A stretch of DNA of 64,000 nt from Nitrososphaeria archaeon. Its GTDB lineage: Archaea > Thermoproteota > Nitrososphaeria > Geothermarchaeales > JDFR-13. The DNA is taken from contig JALSHT010000006.1 of NCBI GenBank assembly GCA_026982095.1, positions 124,001-188,000 of the forward strand, given 5' to 3'. The notes below the pieces were generated by a model. That model did no database searches, had not been told where the DNA came from, and saw nothing but the letters and a program-made list of their open reading frames with translations. Below, in pieces: positions 49,597-58,929 of this stretch. Both the position numbers and the translations under genes were made by a program. Numbering within the stretch: the first letter of the stretch is position 1; each line of letters starts with the position of its first letter.

Positions 49597-50004
49597 ATGC
49601 CGTCCAACCTCTACTCTGAGGCAATAATACTTTTTATAACGACCTCTCTCATCTCGATAGGTGTTGCAACGATCTACTTCCCTAACGAGTCTTTAGTCAG
49701 GATATCTACTATGGAGGAGCTTGAGGAGGGGTACAGATATGGATATGATGTAGTGTATCTATTCTCGGAAGATGGATATGTATTCTTCAAGAATGTTGGT
49801 AGGGAGATGTTGCGTCTAGAGCTGATATTGATAGATGGAGATGGAATTGAGAATTACGAGGTATGGGAGGGGGGAGAGTGGGTTCGGAATGGGGTTATCG
49901 GGAGTGGGGCCATATTCAGAGTTGTATACTCATCTGAGCCTAAGGAGGTTGTACTGTTCATTGAAGAGAGGTTCTTCATAAGAGTGGAGGTGATGGTTCC
50001 ATGA
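49597..50004 (+). CDS. FlaF/FlaG-like or minor pilin-like protein
   Basis: The 135-residue product has a single N-terminal helix (SEAIILFITTSLISIGVAT) directly after a short non-charged start and a beta-rich outer domain (YDVVYLFSEDGYVFFKNVG, RLELILIDG). The layout is like FlaF/FlaG stator proteins or minor pilins without a clear cleavage site. It begins six bases after the prepilin gene and overlaps the next gene by four bases. Confidence 0.65.
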   Translation: MPSNLYSEAIILFITTSLISIGVATIYFPNESLVRISTMEELEEGYRYGYDVVYLFSEDGYVFFKNVGREMLRLELILIDGDGIENYEVWEGGEWVRNGVIGSGAIFRVVYSSEPKEVVLFIEERFFIRVEVMVP

Positions 50005-52061
50005 GAAGGGGTTTATCAACGGTCTTTGCGGCGGGTATAATAATGGTTTTAGCCGCCACCCTATTCACCATGTACATGATCTATCTGGATTCTAACGCGT
50101 ATAGGATGAGGGAGCTTGGGAATAGTTTAGAGGATAGCATTTATCGGGCCGGTGAGTCATTGGAGGCCTATATAGATGGGGAGTTAGTCGAGGTTGTCAA
50201 CGTGGGCGACGTCCCAATAGAGATATCTCAATTGACTGTGCATAGAGGTGGTGAGCTAAGCTTTATAGATGTATATTTGCGACTGATGCCTGGGGAGAGG
50301 GGGTATTTGAATATCCCTGTAGGTACACAACCACTTTACCTGATCTCTAATAGAGGTAGGATATTCACTGTGGGGGGTGTTCAAGACCAGTCATGTCCTC
50401 AACAATGTTTGATAGAGCAGTATTTCTATAGCTTCTGGTTGGATAATGACACAACTATAATCAATTATGGAGAGTCAATAGATGGGTCAGTAGTGGCGTC
50501 CTCTGAGAAGGTGGAGAACGGGATTCTAATCCTATCGGACTCTAGGGGATATGTGGTTCTAGATCTGGTCTATGGAAGAACTCTATATGAGGGTATGATA
50601 TACCTGATCCCCAGTAGGGACGGTAAGATTATATATACAGGTGAACTCTACATAGATGGCAGGTTATCGGGATACTATCCATATATCTACTATGTTGGGA
50701 GAGACTACATGGTCCTAGGTGGATTGGGGAAGTATTTCCTGGCATCATCAGGTTCTGGGGTAATAGAGTTACCCAATAACGTGTCGAAAGCCAGGTTCTT
50801 ATACAATGGTAATTGGAGTTACTATGTGTGGCTTGTCGGCTGGGAGGGGTCATATTATAGGATTGGGGTCATGAGGATTGATCCTATGGTGTTTAACGCC
50901 ACGCGGTATGATGTATATATACCTCTAGAGCCTTTCACAACTCTTGGAGACGTAGCCTATATGTATGGAGGCCCCCTCTCAACCTGGATCTTGGATAATG
51001 GATCTATGCCTACATCTATGTTTATAGCTGTGAATCTTCAAGGCATGAATTATCCACTTACATACGTATTTGATCTGAAGACCGCTTCTCAGAGAGTATT
51101 GGTGGCTGAGTTCAACGCTATATATAGAGATAGTCCCAGTGGGTTGATAGATGGGATTACCTTTAACCTGGTAGAGTCAACATTGCAAAGTGGATTTCCA
51201 TTAGATACTGTCGCAGGCGACAAGTTAGGTAGTGATGTAAGGATGTATGAGGTGGATTTTGGGAAGGGGGTATTATCCATCCACGGATTGATAAATATTG
51301 AGAGTGACGTTATGGGGAGCTCCTTCTCATGGATTAACATGACGTTCTACTATCAGATGGGTAGTATCGTTATGGGTATGTTGGTAAACTCATCGCCTCC
51401 TGCGGTCGAGAGGTTGATTATCCTAGGATTGGTTAGAGGCGGGTCATATCAGGAGTTGGACCGCTTCACCATATATGATGATCTTGTCCCCTTTTCTCTA
51501 GAGGTTGGTGAGGAGGGTAGAGCATTATCTTTCTATACTGGTGATGAGGGTGGAGATATATACTATTTAGGATATCTGGGGGGGATAACAGGCTTCTCAA
51601 TATCTAATGGGACGGCTCTGGATACGGGGTTTATCCGTCTCAGTCTATCTGTTAAAGCATTGGTATATTCCGATGGGCATCTCTACCCCTACAGGCTTCT
51701 ATATACAATTGTAGAGGGTGGGAATCCACTAGTTTGGAAGATAATTCCCTGGTTTCACTATATAGTAAAGGTCTACTCACCTGATAACAAGTTTATATAT
51801 CTCAGTCTCTACGGAGTAGCATTCTCATATACGTTGAGGTACAGGCCCAATTTATACGTGTTGGACCTGGATAACGGGTCAATCACCAACGTAAAGTGGG
51901 AGAACGGTTATCTAGGGGTTTACACATATCAGGACCGCATTTCTAGGAGAGATGTAACTACCCTTCCCTACGCAGATGTATCTGTAGTACTATTTACAAA
52001 CTTTTATGTGGTGATAACGATGCATCCGAAATCGATGAAGCTGGATGTATATCAGTATTAA
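50001..52061 (+). CDS. Giant prepilin-like surface protein (pilus adhesin candidate)
   Basis: The 686-residue protein starts MRRG|LSTVFAAGIIMVLAATLF, a class III prepilin leader and helix, but carries an outer region of about 650 residues. This region is beta-rich with recurring Tyr/Gly strands (YPYIYYVGRDYMVLGGLGKY) and several N-x-S/T sequons; a propeller-like fold is possible. A CPQQC pair occurs early (near residue 130). It sits between the small pilins and the assembly ATPase, the position expected for a tip adhesin or large minor pilin. Confidence 0.75.
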   Translation: MRRGLSTVFAAGIIMVLAATLFTMYMIYLDSNAYRMRELGNSLEDSIYRAGESLEAYIDGELVEVVNVGDVPIEISQLTVHRGGELSFIDVYLRLMPGERGYLNIPVGTQPLYLISNRGRIFTVGGVQDQSCPQQCLIEQYFYSFWLDNDTTIINYGESIDGSVVASSEKVENGILILSDSRGYVVLDLVYGRTLYEGMIYLIPSRDGKIIYTGELYIDGRLSGYYPYIYYVGRDYMVLGGLGKYFLASSGSGVIELPNNVSKARFLYNGNWSYYVWLVGWEGSYYRIGVMRIDPMVFNATRYDVYIPLEPFTTLGDVAYMYGGPLSTWILDNGSMPTSMFIAVNLQGMNYPLTYVFDLKTASQRVLVAEFNAIYRDSPSGLIDGITFNLVESTLQSGFPLDTVAGDKLGSDVRMYEVDFGKGVLSIHGLINIESDVMGSSFSWINMTFYYQMGSIVMGMLVNSSPPAVERLIILGLVRGGSYQELDRFTIYDDLVPFSLEVGEEGRALSFYTGDEGGDIYYLGYLGGITGFSISNGTALDTGFIRLSLSVKALVYSDGHLYPYRLLYTIVEGGNPLVWKIIPWFHYIVKVYSPDNKFIYLSLYGVAFSYTLRYRPNLYVLDLDNGSITNVKWENGYLGVYTYQDRISRRDVTTLPYADVSVVLFTNFYVVITMHPKSMKLDVYQY

Positions 52062-52071
52062 GGTGGGATAA

Positions 52072-53415
52072 ATGCTTGTCAAGAGGTATAAAGTCGTTGC
52101 TAGATATAGAGTTCCCTCTGGAGATGTGTATGATACCTCATTCAATATAGAGATACATGTTGATAATGGCTTTGGGAGATATATGGTTAACGAAGTCTAT
52201 GATGATAGACTTATTAGAGATGCTAGTGAGATACTGAAGGAGATGGAGGTTAAGGTTGGGTATAGTCCCGATTTCTTCAACGATCCTTTAAAGTACCTAA
52301 TGGAGGTTTATAGGAGGAACTATGTAGATATGGTGGAGGATAATACGTATCTGCTATCTCTGAAGAACGTGATAGAACATATTATAATAAGGGATATATT
52401 GGGGTATGGGATATTAACACCCTTTCTAGCTGATGATGGGGTTGAAGATATTGTACTCTCTGCCCCAGGTATGCCTATACAAGTTTGGCATAGGGATTTT
52501 CCAGAGCTGGGTTGGCTCCTTACAAATATAGTAGTGGATGAGGGTGATGTAGAGCGTCTGATATCTAAGCTGGCGTTTAGAGCTGGAAAGTCTATAAGTA
52601 TATTACAGCCAGTGATGGAGGGGGTATTGCCAGAGGGATATAGAGTTAACGCAACCTGGATGGATGAGGTCTCTCCTAGGGGGAGTAGCTTCACGATAAG
52701 AAAGTTTAGGGCTAACCCATTCAAGGTTAGGGATCTGGTGGATAACGGGTTCATCCCAAGCTATATAGCAGCATTATTAAAATATCTAACACTCCACCGA
52801 AGATTTATAATGATTATCGGGCCCTCTGGAAGCGGTAAGACCACCCTCTTAAACGCTCTTTTGATGGAGATCCCAAGTAATTTTAGGATAGTGACTATTG
52901 AGGAGACTCCTGAGATCAACCTGGGAGATAGGCCTGGATGGAAACCTCTATCTACTAGGTGGGATATGGATCCCGCTTCTGAGATGGAAAGGTTGTTGAG
53001 ACTTGTCTTGAGGGAGAGGGCCGACTACATAGCAGTTGGAGAGAGCCGTGGTAGGGAGGCTAGGCTGGTATTTCAAGCAGCTGCAACAGGGCATGGATGC
53101 CTAACGACCTTCCATGCATCCAGCATTAGAGAGTTGGAGGCCCGCCTAACTTCTAAACCGATCAATATCGATGTGGATATGATGAGACTATTAGATGCAG
53201 TGGTGGTTTTAGAACTCCTGGGTGTTAAGGGGGTGAGGAGGGTTAAGGAGGTGTATTTGAGGAGTGGAGATAGGTGGATAAACGTCTATAGACCTGGGTT
53301 GGATAGGAAAAGTTCATATAAGGCTATGGAGAGGGCTGTAGACGGTGGGTTGGATAGGATTCAGGAGATTGAGGAAGCTATAAATGGTGGAGGGGTGGAT
53401 GGGTCAAATGTCTAG
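52072..53415 (+). CDS. Type IV pilus/archaellum-type assembly ATPase
   Basis: The 447-residue GspE/FlaI-type ATPase has Walker A GPSGSGKTT, TIEETPEINLG (Asp box), LRERADYIAVGESRGREA (Walker B), and the His box TTFHASSI. An N-terminal domain of about 230 residues contains GVEDIVLSAPGMPIQVWH. It overlaps the platform gene. Its context (prepilins upstream, one full-length platform protein downstream) is a standard archaeal pilus operon. Confidence 0.93.
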   Translation: MLVKRYKVVARYRVPSGDVYDTSFNIEIHVDNGFGRYMVNEVYDDRLIRDASEILKEMEVKVGYSPDFFNDPLKYLMEVYRRNYVDMVEDNTYLLSLKNVIEHIIIRDILGYGILTPFLADDGVEDIVLSAPGMPIQVWHRDFPELGWLLTNIVVDEGDVERLISKLAFRAGKSISILQPVMEGVLPEGYRVNATWMDEVSPRGSSFTIRKFRANPFKVRDLVDNGFIPSYIAALLKYLTLHRRFIMIIGPSGSGKTTLLNALLMEIPSNFRIVTIEETPEINLGDRPGWKPLSTRWDMDPASEMERLLRLVLRERADYIAVGESRGREARLVFQAAATGHGCLTTFHASSIRELEARLTSKPINIDVDMMRLLDAVVVLELLGVKGVRRVKEVYLRSGDRWINVYRPGLDRKSSYKAMERAVDGGLDRIQEIEEAINGGGVDGSNV

Positions 53416-55018
53416 AGAGTTTTTTAAGCCTCATAAGCCTCTAGAATCTTTGAAGACGAAGCTTTATAACGTATCTGGACTAACGGAGTATATAAATATG
53501 GGTGTTGCTGATGAGAGGGAGCTACTACTGTTCACCATTATGTTCACATCGGCATTCTCAATACCAATGTACATTTTGTTAAGTAGGGTTGTCACAAACC
53601 TCTACACACCTATTACCATCTCTATAGTGATGACAGCGTTCTTCACAGTAGCCTCTCCTAGAATCTATGGTTGGATTGTGAAGGATATATATCGCAGGTG
53701 GTTGGAGAGGGAGGAGCCTATCACCCTCCTACTATTCGCGCTGTATACTCGACGGTTATCTATCCACAGGGTTATACAGACGTTGAATAATGACCACTTC
53801 CTCAGGATCATCCCCAGAACCCTTAAATTCTTTAGGTATATTCTTGTAAAGACGTATATTGATAGAGTCTCGATGGAGGAGAGCCTATCAAAAAATTTGA
53901 ATCTATTGCCGTATGAAGGGTTGAGGAGATACCTATTCAACTTAATTAGGATAAAGTCTTTGGGGGGTGATGTTCACACCTATTCTACCACGGCATTGCT
54001 AGAGCTGTATTCAGGCCTTAAACGTAAGTGGATCTCTATGTGGACAAATATAGTAGGTTATCTAGAGGCCTTGATCTTGTTATATGGTTTATTCCCCACT
54101 ATTCTCTCTAGCCTTGTTTTTGTGATTGGCTATAGACTAACTATCTCGATATTCATTATAATGATGGTTATATACCCTGTTATCGCATTCATAACCTACT
54201 TGGTCTTTGATAGATTTAACGTCCATGACCCTCTAGAATCCAATAGTGATGTTCACATGGCCTCTATAGCGTTGATCTTGTTATCCATCCCTATTGGGTA
54301 CGTATTAGTCGCAGTCTTTAACTATGACTTTTATCTTGTCTCCACTTTATTGGTGACTCTATCTCTAATACCAACCTTCATAGTCCAGGTGAAGCGGTTT
54401 TATGATGAGGTGGTTGAGGAGAATGGCTTAGTAACAGTATCTATTGAGCTCTCTAGCCTGCTGCAAGGGGGTCTCCATGTTGTAGAGGCTCTTAAGAGGC
54501 TTCCTCTGGATGGCCTTCCAGATAAAATCTCGAGTGAGATTAGACGGATGAGATATGTACTTGATAGGGGGCTATCGATAAGGGATTTTGATGATGATGG
54601 GGGTGGGAAAGCCTTCAGAATATTTAAAATCGCCATCTCTGAGTCTATTGTATCAGGTGGGGGTTCCCCTGAACTAGCATCTTTGAGGGAGTTACTATCC
54701 AGTTTTCTAGAGGTTTCTCGTCTTAAGAGGGCGGCTTTCTATACAGCACTAGCTTCATCCGTGATGGTGGTCGTCTTGGGAGGATACTCACTAAGCGTCA
54801 TAATGTCGATATTAGGTAGTGTGGAGAATGAGTTATCAAACCTGTTTATAGAAGGGAGTATAGAGGAGATATACGTATATGCTAAGGCCTTCTTGGCTAT
54901 GGGTGCGTCATATATGGGATTACTTCTAGGCAAATTAGTATTTGGTAGCTTCAAGAACGTATTGGCTTTAACGCCTCTTATGGCTGTTACCACTTTTGTA
55001 TATCTTATAATTATATAG
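53399..55018 (+). CDS. TadC/FlaJ-like pilus platform membrane protein
   Basis: This ~539-residue polytopic protein has two T2SSF-type cytoplasmic modules (EEPITLLLFALYTRRLSIHR and VSIELSSLLQGGLHVVEALK) separated by membrane pairs, with helices at about 45-90, 215-290, 300-350 and the C-terminus. This is the normal double-module platform. The start is unclear: ATGs at 53384, 53399 and 53408 all overlap the ATPase gene; 53399 is seven bases after GGAGG. Confidence 0.88.
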   Translation: MGQMSREFFKPHKPLESLKTKLYNVSGLTEYINMGVADERELLLFTIMFTSAFSIPMYILLSRVVTNLYTPITISIVMTAFFTVASPRIYGWIVKDIYRRWLEREEPITLLLFALYTRRLSIHRVIQTLNNDHFLRIIPRTLKFFRYILVKTYIDRVSMEESLSKNLNLLPYEGLRRYLFNLIRIKSLGGDVHTYSTTALLELYSGLKRKWISMWTNIVGYLEALILLYGLFPTILSSLVFVIGYRLTISIFIIMMVIYPVIAFITYLVFDRFNVHDPLESNSDVHMASIALILLSIPIGYVLVAVFNYDFYLVSTLLVTLSLIPTFIVQVKRFYDEVVEENGLVTVSIELSSLLQGGLHVVEALKRLPLDGLPDKISSEIRRMRYVLDRGLSIRDFDDDGGGKAFRIFKIAISESIVSGGGSPELASLRELLSSFLEVSRLKRAAFYTALASSVMVVVLGGYSLSVIMSILGSVENELSNLFIEGSIEEIYVYAKAFLAMGASYMGLLLGKLVFGSFKNVLALTPLMAVTTFVYLIII

Positions 55019-55074
55019 CTTTTCTATATGGTGTCCAGCTTTAAGGCGGTAGTAATCCTAAGATTTTAAATGGT

Positions 55075-55150
55075 GGGCCCGTGGCCTAGCCAGGATTATG
55101 GCGCCGGCCTGCGGAGCCGGAGGTCCCGGGTTCGAATCCCGGCGGGCCCA
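55075..55150 (+). tRNA. tRNA-Arg (anticodon GCG)
   Basis: The 76-base tRNA has acceptor GGGCCCG/CGGGCCC with discriminator A, and an anticodon arm CCGGC-CTGCGGA-GCCGG giving GCG (codons CGC/CGU). It differs from the tRNA-Arg(CCG) at 44428 at only three positions: anticodon first base, one variable-loop base and the discriminator. Confidence 0.97.
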
Positions 55151-55174
55151 TTATTCACTCAGGACTATTAGTGT

Positions 55175-56764
55175 CTAATCTAGATAGCTTCTCAGTATCT
55201 TCTTAACCTCGTCCACACCCAGGTCTTTTATTAGAGGCCCTAGTTTTGGTCCTCTAGGTGTTCTTATTATCATTGTATATAATATTCTGAAGAAGTTTCT
55301 GTATGGAACGTTGTTTCTCCTCGCTGTCTCGAATAGTAGTGTCTGTATAGCATCTCCATCCATATTGCTATCCATATTCTTTATTAGATATTCTATGGCG
55401 TTCCTCATATCCTCTGTTATCTCGACCTGTTCCAGTTCCACTGGTGGCTTTCCAAAGTCTCTCACCCAATTTATAGCATAGTTTATAATTTTCTTCACCT
55501 CACTGTCCACTTGATAGCCATATTTTGATAGGAGCTTCTCTATTACGGTCTCCGCCCTATCCTGGGGAACCGTTTCTGCCAGCTTAAGTATTATTTCATA
55601 TGGTACTTTGACTGGCGGGACCTCCCCCAGATTATATACGTATTCTATTAGACCGATCATCCTCTGCCTCTTTACAAGGTTATCCACCTTTATTCTGCCG
55701 TGATATACGTTTCTATGGTAGTCCAGTTCTCTCATCATTGTGATTACAGTATCCACCTTTATCTTTCTGGTGGATGTCATTCTCTTCAAGAGAAATAGTT
55801 TTAGGCTTTCAGGTGATCCATATCTATACCAGACTTGGGGTGTATATACATTTCCCCTTGACTTAGCTATCTTTCTTCCAGTGTCGTCTAAGAATAATTC
55901 ATACCTTACGTGGTATGGAGGCTCGAAACCTAGAATCTCTCTTGAGATCCTATCGTTGACTCTTACAGAGTCTGAGATGTCTTTGCCATAGGCTTCAAAC
56001 CTGATATCTAGCCTCCTCCACCTAGCAGCAAACTCAGATTTCCATGACAACTTACCATCGTCTCTTGTTATATCAGCCTCTCCTTCGTAGCCGCATCCCT
56101 CATAGAATTTATTTCTTACCTCGCCACCTATACACCTATATAATACTCTTTTCCTCGCTGGGTCGTAATGGTATGCCTCCGTTGTATATATTCTTCCACA
56201 TTGTTTACATATGGCATAATATGGGAGTCTCTTGAGAAATTTGTCTTGTTTCGTCTCCTCATATATGATCTCACCGACTCTCCTCCAATTTCTTAGTATA
56301 GTATCTATCTCTTCTACGAGTAAACCTTTTTTGTAGGTTTCATATCCAGACTTGTGGATATATTCAACTCCTGCCGTGTCTAAAGCCTCTAAAAGCATCC
56401 CAGACATGTGCTCCGCGTAGGAGTTGTGGCATCCAAATGGGTCAGGTATCTTTGAGACAGGCATAAGTAGGTATTGCTCATAGTTGTCCGGTATTCCTTC
56501 AGGTACCTTCCTCAATCCGTCCATATCGTCAGAGAACGCGATTAGTTTACTATTGTATCCTATATCCCTCAGTGCTAGGGATACCGCATAGCTTCTTACC
56601 GCGTCTGCCATACTCCCTACGTGTGGGAATCCAGAGGCTCCCAATCCACTCTCTGTATAGATTATCTCCGTTGATCTACCCAGTCTCTTCTCCCTCTCTA
56701 TTACTTCATATGCTATCTTGTCTATCCAGGTCCCTCTACCGATTATCTTCTCCTCACTCATCAC
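55175..56764 (-). CDS. lysS: Lysyl-tRNA synthetase, class I
   Basis: Most archaea use this class I LysRS instead of the class II enzyme. The 529-residue protein has the HIGH variant in GASGFPHVGSMADAVRSYA, a zinc-binding segment CKQCGRIYTTEAYHYD with YRCIGGE, the KMSKS variant DTGRKIAKSRGN, and an all-helical C-terminal domain. Start is GTG/ATG at 56764-56761. Confidence 0.95.
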   Translation of the reverse strand: MMSEEKIIGRGTWIDKIAYEVIEREKRLGRSTEIIYTESGLGASGFPHVGSMADAVRSYAVSLALRDIGYNSKLIAFSDDMDGLRKVPEGIPDNYEQYLLMPVSKIPDPFGCHNSYAEHMSGMLLEALDTAGVEYIHKSGYETYKKGLLVEEIDTILRNWRRVGEIIYEETKQDKFLKRLPYYAICKQCGRIYTTEAYHYDPARKRVLYRCIGGEVRNKFYEGCGYEGEADITRDDGKLSWKSEFAARWRRLDIRFEAYGKDISDSVRVNDRISREILGFEPPYHVRYELFLDDTGRKIAKSRGNVYTPQVWYRYGSPESLKLFLLKRMTSTRKIKVDTVITMMRELDYHRNVYHGRIKVDNLVKRQRMIGLIEYVYNLGEVPPVKVPYEIILKLAETVPQDRAETVIEKLLSKYGYQVDSEVKKIINYAINWVRDFGKPPVELEQVEITEDMRNAIEYLIKNMDSNMDGDAIQTLLFETARRNNVPYRNFFRILYTMIIRTPRGPKLGPLIKDLGVDEVKKILRSYLD

Positions 56765-56795
56765 AATAAATATGGTTCCAATATGTTTTAACCGC

Positions 56796-57473
56796 TTAAT
56801 ATCCGAGTATCTCTAGGTATGTTAGGGCTGTATCCAGTGAGCTCAGCCTCGCCACCTCAGTTGTCTTCGCGTAGGATAATATTATGAAGGATGACTTGTT
56901 AAATACCGGCTTGCCAACCAACTCGTTATATAAGTCTGGATGGTATCTCTCAAGCCTCTCGTTTGACTCTGGGAAAAATATGTCTCCTTCTTTTATCCTT
57001 AGGATTAGTGCGGCTTCACCTCCAAGCCTTATTACCTGGTCTCTAAGCCATATCAATAGTTCTCTCTTGAAGACTGGCTTCACATATGTGGCCCAACCAT
57101 CTAACTCATTCTTTATCGCCTTATATTTCACACTATAGTCTGATACTAGGTTTAGAAGATATTTGGATAGCTTCTCACCTCTCTCCGTTAAATGGTGTCC
57201 ACCCTTCATTGATCTAGCTAGTCCCAACTCAATCATTTTCCTCATGAATGTTTTCGCCCTAGCCTCAGTCAAACCAGTCTCTCTCATAAGGATATATCTG
57301 CTTACCAATCCTCCTCTCCTAGAGGCTTCATAAAGGAATATGTATATATGTCCCGGTCTTACAGAGCTTCTTCCCAGTATCCTCCTAAGTTGTGATGATG
57401 TCTCTCTCCACTCTCCTAATACGCCTTTGCTATTAGGACTATGTTCTTCGCCTCCTCTCCACATGCTATGCAT
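56796..57473 (-). CDS. Winged-helix protein coupled to prolyl-tRNA synthetase (DUF4443-like)
   Basis: The 225-residue protein has an N-terminal winged helix (YILMRETGLTEARAKTFMRK and LARSMKGGHHLTERGEKL). A C-terminal ligand-type domain follows (GGEAALILRIKEGDIFFPES and SSFIILSYAKTTEVARLSSL), as in archaeal DUF4443 proteins. Its start lies inside the proS end (overlap up to 58 bases); no start codon exists in frame after the proS stop before the HTH, so the overlap is probably real. Regulatory target unknown. Confidence 0.75.
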   Translation of the reverse strand: MHSMWRGGEEHSPNSKGVLGEWRETSSQLRRILGRSSVRPGHIYIFLYEASRRGGLVSRYILMRETGLTEARAKTFMRKMIELGLARSMKGGHHLTERGEKLSKYLLNLVSDYSVKYKAIKNELDGWATYVKPVFKRELLIWLRDQVIRLGGEAALILRIKEGDIFFPESNERLERYHPDLYNELVGKPVFNKSSFIILSYAKTTEVARLSSLDTALTYLEILGY

Positions 57474-58882
57474 TTATCACCCTCTCCTACCCTCCTATCT
57501 AGAAGGACTCCTCTAACCTCCATCCCACCGGTCCTCTCTCTAATGTGGTCTGCACATTCCTCTAAGTCGCAGAAGGGGGCGGTGAACAGGCTGTATTTAT
57601 CCTTTAGATTGTTGATTTCCTCTATACTCTTAACGTTAGATAGGCTCATCTCTACCTGTTCTCTCGCCTTCTTTTTTAGATTTTCCTTTATATCATCCAA
57701 TAGCCTGGCTACATATGTTGTTATCGCATCGAGTTTTATAGTCTCCCTTGTTCTGGTATCCCTCCTGAATACGGATAATGTGTTGCTCTCAACCTCCCTA
57801 GGGCCTATCTCGATTCTAACGGGTACTCCAAGTAAGTCGTATTGATAATATTTCTCTCCAGGTGTTTTTTCAGTTAAGTCTGACTCGACTCTATACCCAT
57901 GGTTTAAGAGTATGGTCTCAACCTCCTGTATATAGCTCAGTAACCTCTCACGGTCGAATCCTGTCTTAGGGATAGGTATTATAACGATCTGTACAGGAGC
58001 CACTTGGGGAGGGAGGACTAAACCGAAGTTGTCTCCATGGGTTAGAATCAATGATGCTAGTATCCTTGATAATCCTATTCCGAAGCAGGTCTGTTCTCCA
58101 TATCTATACTCTCCATCTATATCGTGGAATTTTATCTCAAATACTCTGCTGAATTTCTGGCCTAGGTAGTGAGTCGTTCCTATCTGTAGTACCCTACCGT
58201 CTGGTAGGAGGGTGTCGAAAGCGTAGGTGTGTTCAGCCCCTGGGAACTTATCGAAATCCTCCCTCCTAACGTGTATGAAGGGTATTCCTAGCTCCTCAAA
58301 AGTTATTTTATGGAATATTTCTTTATCCTCTATGGTCTGCCTCAGAGCCTCCTCAGCAGTTCTGAAGACGTCATGGGTCTCTATCCATAGAAACTCTCTA
58401 CCCCTTATAAGTGGTCTCGTGGCTTTGGTCTCATATCTATATACGGCTACAGTCTGGTATGCTTTTAAGGGCAGGTCTTTATAGCTGCTTATCCATAGAC
58501 TGTATAATGGGTAAATAGCCGTCTCACTAGTAGGTCTTAAAACTAGTTTTTCCTCCAGTCTTGTATAACCTGCATGTGTTATCCAGAATACCTCGCCTTC
58601 GAAACCCTTGATATGTTCAGCTTCCTTCCTTAGGTTAGACTCTGGAATGACAACGGGGAATAGGATGGGTTTATGTCCAGTATCTTCAAGCTCACGTTCA
58701 TATAATTTGATTATTTTCTTCATTATAGACATTCCATATGGCATATACACTATGAAGCCCTTGACCCCATATCTTATATCTACAATTTCGGCTTCTAGAA
58801 GTACTCTATTAAACCACTCACTCATCTTCTCCTTCTTGTCAGGAAGCTTCTCCTCTACGGTTCTTGAAGAATCGTCTGTCAT
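57416..58882 (-). CDS. proS: Prolyl-tRNA synthetase (archaeal/eukaryotic type)
   Basis: This class II synthetase has about 488 residues. FIVYMPYGMSIMKKI and FPVVIPESNLRKEAEHIKG are followed by VLRPTSETAIYPLYSLWI (motif 2), GREFLWIETHDVF, GIGLSRILASLI (motif 3) and the anticodon domain. The C-terminal zinc domain ends CDLEECAD ... CIACGEEAKNIVLIAKAY. ATG 58882 or GTG 58891 may be the start. Confidence 0.95.
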   Translation of the reverse strand: MTDDSSRTVEEKLPDKKEKMSEWFNRVLLEAEIVDIRYGVKGFIVYMPYGMSIMKKIIKLYERELEDTGHKPILFPVVIPESNLRKEAEHIKGFEGEVFWITHAGYTRLEEKLVLRPTSETAIYPLYSLWISSYKDLPLKAYQTVAVYRYETKATRPLIRGREFLWIETHDVFRTAEEALRQTIEDKEIFHKITFEELGIPFIHVRREDFDKFPGAEHTYAFDTLLPDGRVLQIGTTHYLGQKFSRVFEIKFHDIDGEYRYGEQTCFGIGLSRILASLILTHGDNFGLVLPPQVAPVQIVIIPIPKTGFDRERLLSYIQEVETILLNHGYRVESDLTEKTPGEKYYQYDLLGVPVRIEIGPREVESNTLSVFRRDTRTRETIKLDAITTYVARLLDDIKENLKKKAREQVEMSLSNVKSIEEINNLKDKYSLFTAPFCDLEECADHIRERTGGMEVRGVLLDRRVGEGDKCIACGEEAKNIVLIAKAY

Positions 58883-58929
58883 ACCTACCAAATATATTTA
58901 GAATGTGATTGTCTCTATATTTAATTTCA

